Positions 16,596-23,892 of a DNA stretch of 64,000 nt are shown here, piece by piece. Below the pieces are notes generated by a model. That model was not told the origin of the DNA. It worked only from the letters and a program-made list of their open reading frames with translations, and searched no databases. Where the stretch lies: NCBI RefSeq assembly GCF_024138395.1, contig NZ_JAMYDU010000006.1, positions 124,001-188,000 of the forward strand, written 5' to 3'. Numbering within the stretch: position 1 is the first letter of the stretch; every line of letters begins with the position of its first letter. Source of the stretch: Pseudomonas mandelii. Its GTDB lineage: Bacteria; Pseudomonadota; Gammaproteobacteria; Pseudomonadales; Pseudomonadaceae. The position numbers and the translations under genes were made by a program.

Positions 16596-16634
16596 ACCTC
16601 GGCTCTTTAGTCAAAGAAAGCCAGGCACAAAAAA

Positions 16635-16669
16635 AGCGTTCAAGGTGTAACCTTGAGCGCTATTTTTTT
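16635..16669 (+). terminator. rho-independent terminator after the KAS III gene
   Basis: AGCGTTCAAGG (16635-16645) pairs with CCTTGAGCGCT (16651-16661) over 11 bp with one G-T wobble, a 5-nt loop and a run of seven T. An A-run precedes the stem, so it could act in both directions. The next gene starts only 22 bases after the T-run. Confidence 0.88.
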
Positions 16670-16691
16670 GCCCGAATCACAGCGAGGCGCC

Positions 16692-17984
16692 ATGAGCGAG
16701 TTTTTTCAACCCAACGTCGAACTCATCCAGCGTCGCTGGCCGGCCGTGGCTGAGCGTCTGCTGTCTGAAGATCCGGGCCCTTTGCAGGCCGATCTGGTGG
16801 AAGGGCTCGGCTCGACCCTGAGCATCAACGGCATTCAGTTGACCAGTCGCCATGACCGTACTCGCGAAGCGCAACTTCAGGCCGAAAGCCTGCCGGTCGA
16901 CAGTCCGGTGTTGCACGTTTACGGCACGGGGCTGGGTGATCTGCAACTGGAACTGCTGCAGCGTTCGGAGCTGATTCAGCTGCATGTACATATCCTCAAC
17001 GGCGCCGTGTTCGCGCTGGTCTTGCAATTGCTCGATCAGCAGCCGTGGCTCAGCGATTCGCGTGTCCAGCTGCACTACGCCGGTGATTTGGCTGAAATCT
17101 GTTTGCCGTTCTTTGCCCTGCCTTCAGAACTGGTGCTGGCCGACGACTATAACGCCAGGATCCGCGACCGCTTGATCAGCGAAACCCATCTGACATTCAA
17201 CAACCGTGAGTTCGATCCGGACAATCCGGAAATTGCGGCGCGCCTACTGGAAAGTGTCGAACAGATCCGCATTGATAGCGACGCCGCACAATTGTTCGCA
17301 ACACATGCTGGCCAGCCGATGTTCGTCATCGCCACCGGACCGAGCCTGGAACAGCACTTCGTGACCTTGCGATCCATTCGCGGCCAGACTCCGCGACCAC
17401 TGTTCGTTTGTGTCGATACTGCTTACCGGCCGCTGATCGATCACGGCATCATGCCGGATGTGGTCGTGACGATTGATCAGCGTATCTCGCAGCGTCACCT
17501 GCCACCCGAAAACAGCGCAAATACCACGCTGGTTTACATGCCGCTGGTGGACCCTGCCGTATTGCAGGCCTGGCAAGGCAAACGTTATGTCGCCTACTCG
17601 GCAAGCCCTGTTTTTCGGGATCTGCGCGAACAGCTCCCACGGACCGGGCTGTTTGCAGGCGGCAGCGTGATTCATCCGGCGGTGGACCTGGCGGTGAAAA
17701 TGGGTGCCAGTCAGATCACGCTGTTCGGGGCTGACTTCGCGTTCCCCAACAACAAGACCCATGCTGGCTGGAATGATGGCGACCTTGGCCCCCAATTGGA
17801 CGCGGCCCGCCATTGGGTGTTGGACGGGAACGGGCAGCGGGTCAAGACACAGCTCAATTTTCGCAGCTACCTGTGTGAGCTGGAGCGCTATATCGCTGCG
17901 CAGCCACAAGTAGCCTTCTACAACAGCAGTCGAGCCGGGGCGATGATTGCCGGCACGACATTTCATCCGGAGTTCAGTCGATGA
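16692..17984 (+). CDS. motility accessory factor-type flagellin glycosyltransferase (DUF115)
   Basis: The 430-residue protein belongs to the Maf/DUF115 family, members of which transfer pseudaminic or legionaminic acid to serine/threonine of flagellin in Campylobacter, Aeromonas and others. The central domain shows PMFVIATGPSLEQHF, FVCVDTAYRPLIDHGIMPD and VVTIDQ, followed by GSVIHPAVDLAVKMGASQI and TLFGADFAFPNNKTHAGW. Its position between the pse genes and fliC fits a role in attaching pseudaminic acid to FliC in the cytoplasm. ATG 16692 has GCGAGG five bases upstream; an upstream TTG-type start at 16653 would lie inside the terminator. It overlaps the next small gene by 4 bases. Confidence 0.87.
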   Translation: MSEFFQPNVELIQRRWPAVAERLLSEDPGPLQADLVEGLGSTLSINGIQLTSRHDRTREAQLQAESLPVDSPVLHVYGTGLGDLQLELLQRSELIQLHVHILNGAVFALVLQLLDQQPWLSDSRVQLHYAGDLAEICLPFFALPSELVLADDYNARIRDRLISETHLTFNNREFDPDNPEIAARLLESVEQIRIDSDAAQLFATHAGQPMFVIATGPSLEQHFVTLRSIRGQTPRPLFVCVDTAYRPLIDHGIMPDVVVTIDQRISQRHLPPENSANTTLVYMPLVDPAVLQAWQGKRYVAYSASPVFRDLREQLPRTGLFAGGSVIHPAVDLAVKMGASQITLFGADFAFPNNKTHAGWNDGDLGPQLDAARHWVLDGNGQRVKTQLNFRSYLCELERYIAAQPQVAFYNSSRAGAMIAGTTFHPEFSR

Positions 17985-18247
17985 CCGAATTGCCCCTCGT
18001 GGATCAGGCCCGGCAATGTTCAGCGTTGTTTCGCTTGGGAAGGGATGTCGAGGCTGCGCTGGTCATGGTTGAGGTAGCGGAGCGGGTGCAGTTGCGGGTC
18101 GGCGGGGCAGACAGCCAGATCGCGGTCCGGTGGATGGCATTGCTGACAGGCATGCTTAATAGCCAGGAACGACAGGACTGGTTGGCGCTGGCGGACTACC
18201 TTGAATACGAACTGATCGATTTGCTGATGGCTGTCAATTCCGCGTAA
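17981..18247 (+). CDS. small protein of unknown function downstream of maf
   Basis: I do not recognise this 88-residue protein. It is predicted to be soluble and helical, leucine-, alanine- and valine-rich, without a signal peptide or membrane segment. The ATG overlaps the maf-like stop by 4 bases, so the two are translationally coupled and it may be a partner or chaperone of the transferase. About 250 bases of non-coding DNA with the flagellin promoter follow. Confidence 0.72.
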   Translation: MTELPLVDQARQCSALFRLGRDVEAALVMVEVAERVQLRVGGADSQIAVRWMALLTGMLNSQERQDWLALADYLEYELIDLLMAVNSA

Positions 18248-18388
18248 TGCCGTGGCAGACGGCGGGAGCGGGACTGTAAGGAAGGGTTGCGGCAGTTCTC
18301 TGGCGTCATTTTTTGGTGGTTGGATCGTCGCTAAACCTTGGTTTTACAGGGGGTGGCAGGGTGATGGCAAAAAATTTTAAAAATCCCC

Positions 18389-18415
18389 TCAAGCAACCTG
18401 CGTTGGCGACGATAA
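18389..18415 (+). promoter_or_regulatory. sigma-28 (FliA) promoter of fliC
   Basis: TCAAGCAA (18389-18396), an 11-nt spacer and GACGATAA (18408-18415) closely match the FliA consensus (TAAAGTTT/TCAAG, N11, GCCGATAA). It lies 80 bases before fliC, leaving a roughly 70-base untranslated leader, as usual for Pseudomonas flagellin genes. Confidence 0.82.
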
Positions 18416-18495
18416 CTATTACGAAGGTTCTCTAGGCCATACCGGGCGGTTGCCAGGGCCGGAAGCCGCAGTACCCAACCAACGAGGAATTCGTC

Positions 18496-19341
18496 ATGGC
18501 TTTAACAGTAAACACCAACACTACCTCTCTGAATGTTCAGAAGAACCTGAACCGTGCTTCCGACGCTTTGTCGACTTCGATGACCCGTCTTTCCTCCGGC
18601 CTGAAAATCAACAGCGCCAAAGACGACGCCGCCGGTCTGCAGATCGCTACTCGTATGACTTCGCAAATCCGTGGTCAGACCATGGCTATCAAAAACGCCA
18701 ACGACGGTGTTTCGATTGCTCAGACCGCTGAAGGCGCTCTGCAAGAGTCGAGCAACATTCTGCAGCGTATGCGTGAAATCGCACTGCAATCGCGTAACGA
18801 CTCCAACGGCACTGCTGACCGTACCGCTCTGGACAAAGAATACCAACAGTCGATCGCTGAACTGACCCGTATCGCTCAGTCGACCAACCTGAACGGCAAA
18901 GCGCTGATCGACGGTACTGCTGGTGCGATGGAGTTCCAGGTAGGTTCGAACACAACTGCCGACAACCAGATCACTCTGACCCTGTCGACCAGCTTCGACG
19001 CCAGCGCCCTGGGCATGACCGGTACTGCCATTTCCGGTACTGACAACACCGTTAACCACACCAACGTTGATGCCTCTATCTCGGCTATCGACGCTGCTCT
19101 GGCAAACATCAACGCCACTCGCGCTGACCTGGGTGCTGCTCAGAACCGTTTCTCGACTACCATTTCCAACCTGCAGAACATCAACGAAAACGCCAGTGCT
19201 GCACTGAGCCGCGTACAAGATACCGACTTCGCTGCTGAAACTGCACAGCTGACCAAGCAACAAACTCTGCAACAAGCTTCCACCGCAGTTCTGGCTCAGG
19301 CCAACCAACTGCCATCCGCTGTACTGAAACTGCTTCAGTAA
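18496..19341 (+). CDS. fliC: flagellin, filament protein
   Basis: The 281-residue FliC is a short flagellin: conserved D0/D1 ends (MALTVNTNTTSLNVQKNLNR and the C-terminal QANQLPSAVLKLLQ) flank a small central variable region (roughly 140-190). Residues 30-51 are the flg22 epitope region, reading TRLSSGLK then INSAKDDAAGLQIA; compared with canonical QRLSTGSR plus the same second half, the N-terminal part differs at four positions. The central Ser/Thr-rich segment (SNTTADNQITLTLSTSF, TGTAISGTDNTVNHT) offers many O-glycosylation sites for the genes upstream. AGGAA lies before ATG 18496. Codon use is strongly biased, as expected for a highly expressed gene. A terminator follows at once. Confidence 0.97.
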   Translation: MALTVNTNTTSLNVQKNLNRASDALSTSMTRLSSGLKINSAKDDAAGLQIATRMTSQIRGQTMAIKNANDGVSIAQTAEGALQESSNILQRMREIALQSRNDSNGTADRTALDKEYQQSIAELTRIAQSTNLNGKALIDGTAGAMEFQVGSNTTADNQITLTLSTSFDASALGMTGTAISGTDNTVNHTNVDASISAIDAALANINATRADLGAAQNRFSTTISNLQNINENASAALSRVQDTDFAAETAQLTKQQTLQQASTAVLAQANQLPSAVLKLLQ

Positions 19342-19358
19342 TAGCTGGGTGAGTTTTG

Positions 19359-19391
19359 GCGGGAGAGTGCGCATGCGCTCTCTCGCTTTTT
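19359..19391 (+). terminator. fliC terminator
   Basis: GCGGGAGAGTGC pairs with GCGCTCTCTCGC (12 bp with two wobble pairs) around a GCAT loop and is followed by TTTTT. It starts 18 bases after the fliC stop and separates the abundant fliC transcript from flaG. Confidence 0.85.
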
Positions 19392-19411
19392 CAGTTTAAG
19401 AGGTGATGGAC

Positions 19412-19780
19412 ATGGATATGAGCGTGAAGCTGAACTTGTCTTATCCAGCTGCGAAGCCAGCGACGACTGTTGCTGACAAGCCGGTGGAGAAGCCTCGAGC
19501 CGATGCCCTTGTGGTGGCGCCGGTCAAGGATGAACAAAAGAACGACGCGGTATCCGAGCAGGACAAACTCAAGATGGCCGTTCAGGAAATTGAAAAGTTC
19601 GTTCAGTCGGTCAAGCGTAATCTGGAGTTCTCGATCGACGAGCCGTCAGGCAAAGTTGTCGTCAAGGTGATTGCCAGTGACTCGGGTGAGGTGGTTCGCC
19701 AAATCCCCAATGAAGAAGTCCTGAAACTGGCCAATAGTTTGAATGATGCAAGCAGCCTGTTGTTCAGCGCGAAAGTCTGA
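19412..19780 (+). CDS. flaG: FlaG family protein
   Basis: This 122-residue protein is of the FlaG family, which influences filament length in several polar flagellates. The C-terminal half carries the family core: AVQEIEKFVQSVKRNLEFS, SGKVVVKVIASDSGEVVRQI and PNEEVLKLANSLND. The N-terminal half is a charged, alanine/proline-rich linker. ATG 19412 is chosen because AGAGG lies about 8 bases upstream; GTG 19403 and ATG 19406 are too close to it. It sits between fliC and fliD, as in other Pseudomonas. No clear promoter was found in the gap to fliD, so the two may be co-transcribed. Confidence 0.9.
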   Translation: MDMSVKLNLSYPAAKPATTVADKPVEKPRADALVVAPVKDEQKNDAVSEQDKLKMAVQEIEKFVQSVKRNLEFSIDEPSGKVVVKVIASDSGEVVRQIPNEEVLKLANSLNDASSLLFSAKV

Positions 19781-19862
19781 CAGCTGGCATGAATATTGTT
19801 GCTATGTTCTTTTGGACGTTGTAGTGGTCAAAAGGCCGGCGACACACTGAAGGGAGATATAC

Positions 19863-21305
19863 ATGGCAAGTCCAATTCTACCGGGCACGGGTTTAGGCTC
19901 TGGCCTTGATACCGGTGCTATTGTCAAAGCCTTGGTCAATGCTGACAAGGCAGCCAAGCAGAACCAGATCGACCGTCAGACGACCACCAACACCGCGCAG
20001 ATTTCCGGTATTGGTTCCCTCAAAAGTGTCCTGGCGAACTTCCAGACTGCAATCAAGAATCTGGGCAATACGCAAACTCCACAATTCCTGGGCTACAACG
20101 CCACCTCCGCTGACGCGAAAGTATTGACCGCTGTGGCCAGCAACACGGCCGTCAACGGCACTTACGTGGTCAAGGTCACTAACCTTGCGACCTCCTCCAA
20201 AGTGGCTACCGCAGCCTTTGCCGGCGGTACCAGCAGTGCCATTGCTAGCGGCACGCTCAATATCACGCAAAACGGCGTTTCCAGTTCTGTAACCATTCCG
20301 GCGGGCGCGACATTGCAGTCGGTTCGGGATGCGATAAACACCCAGCAGGGCGCCAACGGCTTCAGTGCCAACATCGTGACCGACTCGTTTGGCTCGCGCC
20401 TGGTGTTGGGTTCCACGGTGACCGGTGCCGGTTCCGATATCACCCTTAGCGGTATTGCTGGTCTGGAGATCAATGCCGGCCAACAGATGGGTGCAACACC
20501 GACAGCTGCTTCGGCGGGTGCCATCGGTGAATTCGCGGTGGATGCCAAGTTCACCGTGGACGGGCTTGCGCTGACCAGCAAAAGCAACAAGGTTGACGCG
20601 GCCATTTCCGGCTTGACCCTGAATCTGGTCGCTGGTGGTGATGTAACCACGACGGTGACAGTCGGCCCGAACAGTGATGGCCTGAAAAAATCCATTCAAG
20701 CATTCGTTGACGCTTATAACCAGGTTGTAACCAGTGTTAATGCGCTGACCAAGCCTTCCCTGGACGATGATGGCAAACCGACCATTCCTGCTGCACTGAC
20801 CGGTGATCCGTTGGCGCGCGGCATTCTGGCGTCCATTCGTCAGCCGTTGGTCACGACCGGTGCAGGTGACAAGCTCACTGTTCTGTCGCAACTGGGCATT
20901 ACCACCAATCAGAAAACCGGTGCGCTGGATTTCGATAGCACCAAGTTCACGACCGCGATGGATACCCAAAAGCTCGGTGGTGAGGTTCAGAAGCTATTCC
21001 TGGGTGATCCGACGGCGACTGGCGATGCCGCCAAGGGCTTGTTGACGCGCATGAGCGATGCCCTTACCCCTTACACGGTCACGGGTAGCGAGGGTATTCT
21101 CGACGCGCGTTCGACCAGCCTGGCCAAGGCCAAGTCGAATCTAGCCAACCAGCAGGCAGCCCTGGATCGCCGTATCGAGACGCTGACGGCGGTGTTGACC
21201 AAGAAGTACAACGACATGGACTCTCTGGTCGGCAAACTCAAGGCAACTGCCAGCAACATCACCTCGATGTTTGAGGCAATGAACGCGCAGAAAAACGCCT
21301 CTTAA
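19863..21305 (+). CDS. fliD: filament cap protein
   Basis: FliD forms the pentameric cap that folds flagellin at the filament tip. The 480-residue protein begins with MASPILPGTGLGSGLDTGAIVKALVNADKA, typical of FliD_N, has a Thr/Ala/Val-rich middle (D2/D3) and ends with FliD_C features such as LSQLGITTNQKTGALDFDS and a terminal coiled region (SLAKAKSNLANQQAALDRRI, KKYNDMDSLVGKLKATASNI). GAAGGGAGA lies just before ATG 19863. A strong terminator follows, then a separate promoter for fliST. Confidence 0.95.
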   Translation: MASPILPGTGLGSGLDTGAIVKALVNADKAAKQNQIDRQTTTNTAQISGIGSLKSVLANFQTAIKNLGNTQTPQFLGYNATSADAKVLTAVASNTAVNGTYVVKVTNLATSSKVATAAFAGGTSSAIASGTLNITQNGVSSSVTIPAGATLQSVRDAINTQQGANGFSANIVTDSFGSRLVLGSTVTGAGSDITLSGIAGLEINAGQQMGATPTAASAGAIGEFAVDAKFTVDGLALTSKSNKVDAAISGLTLNLVAGGDVTTTVTVGPNSDGLKKSIQAFVDAYNQVVTSVNALTKPSLDDDGKPTIPAALTGDPLARGILASIRQPLVTTGAGDKLTVLSQLGITTNQKTGALDFDSTKFTTAMDTQKLGGEVQKLFLGDPTATGDAAKGLLTRMSDALTPYTVTGSEGILDARSTSLAKAKSNLANQQAALDRRIETLTAVLTKKYNDMDSLVGKLKATASNITSMFEAMNAQKNAS

Positions 21306-21320
21306 CGCATAAACGCCAAA

Positions 21321-21356
21321 AGCCCGACAGCGGATTCCGCTTGTCGGGCTTTTTTT
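21321..21356 (+). terminator. fliD terminator
   Basis: AGCCCGACA-GCGG pairs with CCGC-TTGTCGGGCT (one bulge) followed by seven T. It lies 15 bases after the fliD stop. Confidence 0.88.
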
Positions 21357-21365
21357 GGTTTGGTC

Positions 21366-21392
21366 TAAAGATTTTTGACGCCATGTCGATAC
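21366..21392 (+). promoter_or_regulatory. sigma-28 (FliA) promoter of fliST
   Basis: TAAAGATT (21366-21373), 11-nt spacer, GTCGATAC (21385-21392): 7 of 8 and 6 of 8 matches to TAAAGTTT-N11-GCCGATAA. It starts just past the fliD terminator and 40 bases before the fliS ATG, so fliS and fliT can be expressed late, with fliC. Confidence 0.7.
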
Positions 21393-21431
21393 ACTGGCTA
21401 TACGAATCACAGAGTTTGGATGAGGTACAGC

Positions 21432-21827
21432 ATGAACCCGATGTTAGCCCTTCGGCAGTATCAGAAGATTGGTGCGCAAGCCCAGACTTCCGAGGCCAGT
21501 CCTCATCGTCTGGTGCAAATGCTTATGGAGGGCGGTCTGGATCGCATCGCTCAGGCCAAAGGGGCCATGGAGCGCAAGGATGTCGCCAACAGAGGCGTTC
21601 TGATCGGCAAGGCCATCGGCATTATCGGTGGCCTGCGTGAAGGTCTGGATCTGGAAAACCAGGCTGACTCGGTGACTGAGCTCGATAACCTCTACACCTA
21701 CATGATGAAGCGTCTGGCTGAAGCCAATCTCAAGACCGATCCAAAAATTCTCGACGAAGTCGCCGACCTGCTTCGCACGGTCAAAGACGGTTGGGATGCC
21801 ATTGCCGCACCGGGTCCGCAGTTTTAA
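21432..21827 (+). CDS. fliS: flagellin export chaperone
   Basis: FliS binds the C-terminus of flagellin in the cytoplasm and prevents premature polymerisation. The 131-residue, all-helical protein has the family pattern ALRQYQKIGAQAQTSEASPHRLVQMLMEGG, RKDVANRGVLIGKAIGIIGGLREGLD and LYTYMMKRLAEANLKTD. ATG 21432 is preceded by GAGG at the right distance; the frame extends upstream to 21375 but that part lies within the promoter. It is 10 bases upstream of fliT. Confidence 0.94.
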   Translation: MNPMLALRQYQKIGAQAQTSEASPHRLVQMLMEGGLDRIAQAKGAMERKDVANRGVLIGKAIGIIGGLREGLDLENQADSVTELDNLYTYMMKRLAEANLKTDPKILDEVADLLRTVKDGWDAIAAPGPQF

Positions 21828-21837
21828 GGAGATCACC

Positions 21838-22134
21838 ATGAGTCTTGTCTTGCAGCGAATCGAACAAACCCGCGATGCCCTCGTCGGTGCATTGGCCGAG
21901 CGCAACTGGGAAGCCATTGGTGAATTGGACCTGGCTTGCCGTTCCTGCATGGAAGACGTTTTGAGTGAAGCTTCGGTGGACGAGGCCGCGTTGCGTGACA
22001 ACCTTGAGGAGTTGCTGGGGGTGTATAAACAGCTTCTGGAGGCGGCGACGGGGGAGAGGCAAGCGATAGTCGACGAGATGTCGCAGATCCACCAAGCGCA
22101 GAACGCGGCAAAGGTTTACCATCTGTTTGGTTAG
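21838..22134 (+). CDS. fliT: FliT-type flagellar chaperone
   Basis: This 98-residue helical protein sits after fliS, where FliT (FleP in some Pseudomonas nomenclature) is expected; FliT chaperones the cap protein FliD. Sequence is a series of amphipathic helices (LQRIEQTRDALVGALAERNW, LRDNLEELLGVYKQLLEAAT). The start ATG 21838 is set by AAGGAG seven bases upstream. The identification depends on position and helical pattern as FliT proteins are poorly conserved. Confidence 0.8.
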   Translation: MSLVLQRIEQTRDALVGALAERNWEAIGELDLACRSCMEDVLSEASVDEAALRDNLEELLGVYKQLLEAATGERQAIVDEMSQIHQAQNAAKVYHLFG

Positions 22135-22172
22135 TTAACCCTCAGTTAATCCAAACATAGTGCGCCATAAAT

Positions 22173-22201
22173 TTGACTGTGCACGGTTTTTTGACTTAAC
22201 T
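22173..22201 (+). promoter_or_regulatory. possible sigma-70 promoter of fleQ
   Basis: TTGACT (22173-22178), 17-nt spacer, TTAACT (22196-22201). The -35 is one base off consensus but the -10 matches only 3 of 6, so this is a tentative call. It lies in the 172-base gap between fliT and fleQ; fleQ in P. aeruginosa is transcribed by sigma-70. A second TTGACT at 22191 is an alternative. Confidence 0.3.
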
Positions 22202-22306
22202 AGTGGCTGGTTCCAGATTTCAGGCGTCTACAGGCATAACGTGTCTGCAAGCGTCTAGCTTGCCCCTCATTTTGGGCATTGAGTTGACTAGGGAAGTTGC
22301 TATTGC

Positions 22307-23782
22307 ATGTGGCGTGAAACCAAAATTCTGCTGATTGATGACGATAGCGTCCGCCGCCGCGACTTGGCGGTGATTTTAAATTTTCTTGGCGAAGAAAATT
22401 TACCCTGTGGCAGCCATGACTGGCAGCAGGCGGTCGGCTCTTTGTCATCAAGTCGTGAAGTAATCTGTGTCCTCATCGGGACGGTAAATGCTCCTGGTGC
22501 ACTTTTGGGCCTGTTAAAGACACTCTCAACCTGGGATGAGTTCCTTCCGGTTTTGTTAATGGGCGATAATTCTTCCATTGACTTGCCGGAAGACCAGCGT
22601 CGCCGGGTGCTTTCGACTCTCGAAATGCCACCCAGCTACAGCAAATTGCTCGACTCGTTGCACCGGGCCCAGGTCTATCGCGAAATGTATGACCAGGCGC
22701 GTGAGCGCGGTCGTCACCGTGAACCCAATCTTTTCCGCAGTCTCGTCGGCACCAGCCGGGCGATTCAACACGTCCGGCAGATGATGCAGCAAGTCGCCGA
22801 TACCGATGCCAGCGTGCTGATCCTCGGTGAGTCCGGGACCGGCAAGGAAGTGGTCGCGCGTAACCTGCACTACCACTCCAAGCGTCGTGACGCGCCGTTC
22901 GTGCCGGTCAACTGCGGCGCTATCCCGGCCGAGTTGCTGGAAAGCGAATTGTTCGGCCACGAGAAGGGTGCCTTCACCGGAGCGATCACCAGTCGCGCCG
23001 GGCGTTTCGAGCTGGCCAACGGCGGTACCCTGTTCCTCGACGAAATCGGCGACATGCCGCTGCCGATGCAGGTCAAGCTGTTGCGTGTGTTGCAGGAGCG
23101 CACTTTTGAGCGCGTGGGCAGCAACAAGACCCAAAGCGTCGATGTGCGGATCATTGCAGCGACCCACAAGAATCTCGAAAGCATGATCGAGATCGGCACC
23201 TTCCGCGAAGACCTCTACTATCGCTTGAATGTGTTCCCGATCGAGATGGCGCCATTGCGCGAACGCGTCGAAGACATTCCGCTGCTGATGAACGAGTTGA
23301 TCTCGCGCATGGAGCACGAGAAGCGCGGTTCGATCCGTTTCAACTCGGCGGCGATCATGTCGCTGTGCCGTCACGGCTGGCCGGGCAACGTTCGTGAGCT
23401 GGCCAACCTGGTGGAGCGCATGGCGATCATGCACCCGTACGGGGTGATCGGCGTGGTCGAGTTGCCGAAGAAATTCCGCTACGTCGATGACGAAGACGAG
23501 CAACTGGTCGACAGCCTGCGCAGCGATCTTGAAGAGCGGGTGGCCATCAACGGTCATACCCCGGACTTCACCGCCAATGCGCTGCTGCCGCCGGAAGGCC
23601 TGGACCTGAAGGACTACCTCGGTGGTCTGGAACAAGGGCTGATTCAGCAGGCGCTGGATGATGCCAATGGCATCGTGGCGCGGGCGGCTGAACGGCTGCG
23701 GATTCGTCGCACCACGCTGGTGGAAAAGATGCGCAAGTACGGCATGAGTCGTCGTGACGGTGATGAACAGGCGGATGATTGA
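22307..23782 (+). CDS. fleQ: flagellar master regulator, sigma-54 activator and c-di-GMP receptor
   Basis: FleQ (491 residues, the family's length) activates RpoN-dependent flagellar promoters and, with FleN and c-di-GMP, controls exopolysaccharide genes. The N-terminal receiver-like domain ([19 protein letters not shown]) lacks the usual phospho-acceptor aspartate, as known for FleQ. The AAA+ domain has GESGTGKE (about 174-181, Walker A), GAFTGA (sigma-54 contact loop), [10 protein letters not shown] (Walker B) and WPGNVREL. The C-terminal Fis-type helix-turn-helix includes [27 protein letters not shown] at the domain junction matches the c-di-GMP binding region. It is followed by the sigma-54 promoter of fleSR. 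Confidence 0.97.
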   Translation: MWRETKILLIDDDSVRRRDLAVILNFLGEENLPCGSHDWQQAVGSLSSSREVICVLIGTVNAPGALLGLLKTLSTWDEFLPVLLMGDNSSIDLPEDQRRRVLSTLEMPPSYSKLLDSLHRAQVYREMYDQARERGRHREPNLFRSLVGTSRAIQHVRQMMQQVADTDASVLILGESGTGKEVVARNLHYHSKRRDAPFVPVNCGAIPAELLESELFGHEKGAFTGAITSRAGRFELANGGTLFLDEIGDMPLPMQVKLLRVLQERTFERVGSNKTQSVDVRIIAATHKNLESMIEIGTFREDLYYRLNVFPIEMAPLRERVEDIPLLMNELISRMEHEKRGSIRFNSAAIMSLCRHGWPGNVRELANLVERMAIMHPYGVIGVVELPKKFRYVDDEDEQLVDSLRSDLEERVAINGHTPDFTANALLPPEGLDLKDYLGGLEQGLIQQALDDANGIVARAAERLRIRRTTLVEKMRKYGMSRRDGDEQADD

Positions 23783-23823
23783 CGCCTGTTTTTCAACTCC
23801 TTCATTTATAGGCGGTTTTTTTT
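23783..23823 (+). terminator. probable fleQ terminator
   Basis: CGCCT (23783-23787) and AGGCG (23810-23814) can pair around a 22-nt loop and are followed by eight T. The stem is short, so this is a moderate call. The T-run ends directly at the -24 element of the fleSR promoter. Confidence 0.5.
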
Positions 23824-23840
23824 AGGCACGGGTATTGCTA
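23824..23840 (+). promoter_or_regulatory. sigma-54 promoter of fleSR
   Basis: AGGCACG-N4-TTGCT with GG (23825-23826) and GC (23837-23838) 10 nt apart matches the RpoN consensus YTGGCACG-N4-TTGCW except for the base before GG. It is 53 bases upstream of the fleS ATG. fleSR is FleQ/RpoN-dependent in P. aeruginosa. Confidence 0.85.
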
Positions 23841-23892
23841 CATCCCTCGCAACGTTCCGTTTAACTGACGGTCAACCACGCGAGAGAGCACG

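Noticed and set aside
19787..19805. TGGCAT ... TTGCT between flaG and fliD
   Set aside because: GG-GC distance is 13 nt, not 10.
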